A stretch of 64,000 nt of DNA from Larimichthys crocea (lineage: Eukaryota > Chordata > Actinopteri > Sciaenidae). The position numbers were made by a program, and so were the translations under genes. Positions 61,737 to 64,000 of this stretch are shown piece after piece (the stretch's first letter is position 1; each line of letters starts with the position of its first letter). The stretch is taken from positions 28,884,806-28,948,805 of the forward strand of contig NC_040011.1 of the NCBI RefSeq assembly GCF_000972845.2, read 5' to 3'. The notes under the pieces are model-generated. The model saw nothing but the letters and a program-made list of their open reading frames with translations. It did no database searches and was not told where the DNA came from.

Positions 61737-63863
61737 TAGATATAGCAGGTGGAATCCTTCTGTATTTTTCTGCTGTTGTGAGTAGATTATGACATCAGGT
61801 GGGTCCCAATTTAATCACAGAACTTAATGAGACAAAATGCTCAAATGCAGCACATCCCCTCCAGCCTAATAGATATTAACATGAGCAATGGTGACTGATT
61901 TATGGGCTTACGTTAACTTGACGCAATGGAATGAAATCAGATTGCTCAACGTCAATGAATTACCTGTACAGACTAAATAACACTCCTACACCTTACACCT
62001 CCTTTTTTTCTTTGAAGCTGAACATAGAAATGTTATTCATAAGAGTCTGAGCATGCATTGAGAAAGAGCTGCCTTGGAGCGATACATGTAGCAATGGTCA
62101 GCATCTCACCCTGTCTGTTCTTGAAAATATAATACCGCACATGGCACTTCAGTTTGACATTAGCACTAAATTACATTACAAGTTTAGTATTGTGAAATTA
62201 ATGAGCAGTGATTTAATCAGCTCGGGCTGTGGTATGCACTTGTGGTTCATAACTAACCTTCTCTGTAATGTGGCGCCAGCTACAGCCGGGTCTCAATCCC
62301 TATGTAGACTGTTCAATAAGGCTGAACCTCTCACCTTAATGACTGTCGACTTTTTTCTTCAGTCGGATGCACTTTTAATTATCAGCTCCAAGGCTCTCTG
62401 TAGCATCTGTACTCAGAGGACAGAGCTTGCCTTTTAACTAAGAACCTCAAACTTTACAGATTTGGCTCCAAGTCAGGCTCAAAATCTGTTAGCATTGCTG
62501 AATTCAGCCACACAGCAGCAGAACTGCAGTAACTCTTTCATGGCAGTGTCATCTTTAGCTTGGCTGCTAAACTAAATAACATGGACAGCTTCTGAGCAGG
62601 TTTTTATTTTCATGAGCCCCGATAAAGCCAACACCTATGACGTACAGTATGACCCATGACAAGTAAAGGCAGCGATGCCGACAGGAGAATTGTGGAGAAT
62701 TATTCCCAGATTAGGTTTCTATACACACATTTTTAATACTGATTAGAAAATACTCATGTATGTCATATCTGTTATTCTGTCTTTCAGCAGGATGACCTTG
62801 AGGGGTTGGCTGGGAGAGCAGCTTCATGCTAAATTGGCTCTAAAAATCATAAATCATTTCAGCATCAGCCTCTGAAACACACTGCACCGACATCACAGAT
62901 TCTCTTCGTATTTGGAAACTTGCATGGGCACACGTCCTGCTTTACTTCTGTCAACAATGAGAGTGTGACCGATCTTATCAGGTTACGATGCATCAGTGTT
63001 GTGCAGAGGACTTTCTTGAAACAAACAAAAGCCTAATCAAGAGACACCAACAGAGTGCTGTTATTCACTCACTGTAGATTCTACATATTTCTGTGGTTCA
63101 CCCAAATGGACAGCAACAGTGGCTTTCTACCAAGCAGATGTTCCTCTCTCCCTCTAACTGGGGCATCATTATTGTCGAGCACATTTTCTTTCATGAGCTT
63201 TTGGATGAAGCATCAATTTATAGAGGCTTAATCTCAATTGAGTCTAATTTCATACCAGTTAATGTTCAAAAATATCTAATTTAAATACTTACAGTACAAA
63301 CAATAATATGTTCATGTTGTTAATCATTAAGAATATCATATAAAAATATGTGATTTGATACTTAAAGAAATAACGGTTGTTCACGGTATGTATGTTTTAT
63401 GATTACTGCTTACTGTGTTATTTTACATTATCGGGTACACTAGTACACTACTGTGCAACATTCAAGGAGACACAGAAATACAAGAAAAATAAGATTATGA
63501 TTACTACCTTGACTACTGATTTGGTGATTATAAACCATTTCAGCTTCTCATCTCATCATTTTAAATGTGATGAGTAGATCCGCTCTAGTGACAACCCAGC
63601 TGTCACTGCATACTAACTTAAAGTCAACAAGTCTCTCATTCTTTTATTAATTCAATTAGTCACTCTTCTATTCAAAATCTGAATCTATTCAAAAATGTCC
63701 TTATGTCTCCACTTCATATTAGAAACACATAAATCACTTTACCAGACTAAACTTTAATAATTGGGTCACTGGCATTCTGTTGAGGAACCGGGAACCAGGA
63801 TGGTTAAAGTGACAGTGCAACAAATGTTTGGCAGATCGTCTTTCTGCTGGGTCAGTCGATGTT
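61737..63863. other. non-coding, intergenic or intronic
   Basis: No gene recognised. The block 62150-62290 is a candidate conserved element by composition. AT-rich text dominates 63220-63560. Confidence 0.5.
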
Positions 63864-64000
63864 TTATTTAGTAGGTAACTCAGGCAGATGGGCGTCTTTG
63901 ACCCATCGGATGCTCTTCCCTATACCGCTGTGTCGGATAATTATTAGGCCGAAGTTCAGCTCGTCAGGTGCCACACAGAGATGAGCCTTGTTAGATGCTG
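63864..64000 (-). CDS. possible carboxy-terminal codons of an unrecognised gene, cut by the window edge
   Basis: From the right edge the minus strand is open for 44 full codons (63998 downward) to a TAA at 63866-63864. The predicted end includes PDELNFGLIIIRHSGIG and KSIRWVKDAHLPELPTK. Third codon positions are near half G/C, richer than the surrounding DNA, and the stretch is CpG-containing unlike its neighbourhood. An AATAAA overlaps the stop codon (63863-63868), which would be an odd place for a normal gene's polyadenylation signal and may mean a very short 3' UTR, a retrocopy or chance. I do not recognise the protein. An open run of this length alone is not significant. Confidence 0.35.
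   Translation of the reverse strand, partial: ASNKAHLCVAPDELNFGLIIIRHSGIGKSIRWVKDAHLPELPTK

Overview
The window reads as a piece of a teleost fish nuclear genome, probably a spiny-rayed (percomorph) species. The basis is one clearly recognisable vertebrate coding exon with spliceosomal borders, a high content of (CA)n/(GA)n microsatellites, and several repeat families characteristic of bony fish: a tRNA-derived SINE, a Rex3-like RTE-clade LINE, a solo LTR and small non-autonomous hAT-like elements. There is no operon, phage, plasmid, CRISPR array or bacterial gene. Almost all open frames of 60-170 codons are chance frames in AT-rich or low-complexity non-coding DNA.

The one firm gene is on the minus strand: the first coding exon of a Midline-type TRIM ubiquitin ligase, most likely mid2 (TRIM1), at 19850-20677. 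The exon encodes the RING finger, a long unusual linker, both B-boxes and the start of the coiled coil. It ends in a consensus donor after codon 276 and begins in a 56-nt 5' UTR segment behind a good acceptor. No further mid2 exon was recognised down to position 1, so the next intron is probably longer than 19.8 kb. Upstream, a CpG-rich block at about 40.66-41.46 kb is the best candidate for the promoter and non-coding first exon, roughly 20 kb from the coding exon. This is the usual MID1/MID2 architecture.

Layout by region. 1-19.8 kb: probable downstream intron, holding two fold-back repeats (5.0 and 15.5 kb), a SINE with perfect target-site duplications (8.05-8.26 kb), an unclassified dispersed repeat (11 kb) and an 83-nt CA array. 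19.85-20.73 kb: the mid2 exon. 20.7-40.7 kb: probable upstream intron, with a solo LTR flanked by 5-bp duplications (22.07-22.42 kb), an 83-nt GA array, a third fold-back repeat (27.1 kb), a LINE tail (36.3 kb) and several stretches that look like conserved non-coding elements. 40.7-41.5 kb: candidate promoter. 41.5-64 kb: intergenic or further intronic DNA with an AT array, an 810-bp hAT-like element (47.1 kb), a mixed CA array (56.0 kb), a decayed Rex3 copy (58.4-59.3 kb), a short hAT-like element (61.5 kb) and, at the right edge, a minus-strand open frame that may be the last codons of another gene.

I found no new biological system. The items most worth checking are the Gly/His/Asn-rich insertion and 9-bp coding minisatellite in mid2, the three-copy fold-back repeat family, the unknown open frame at the right edge, and the candidate conserved regulatory elements around mid2.
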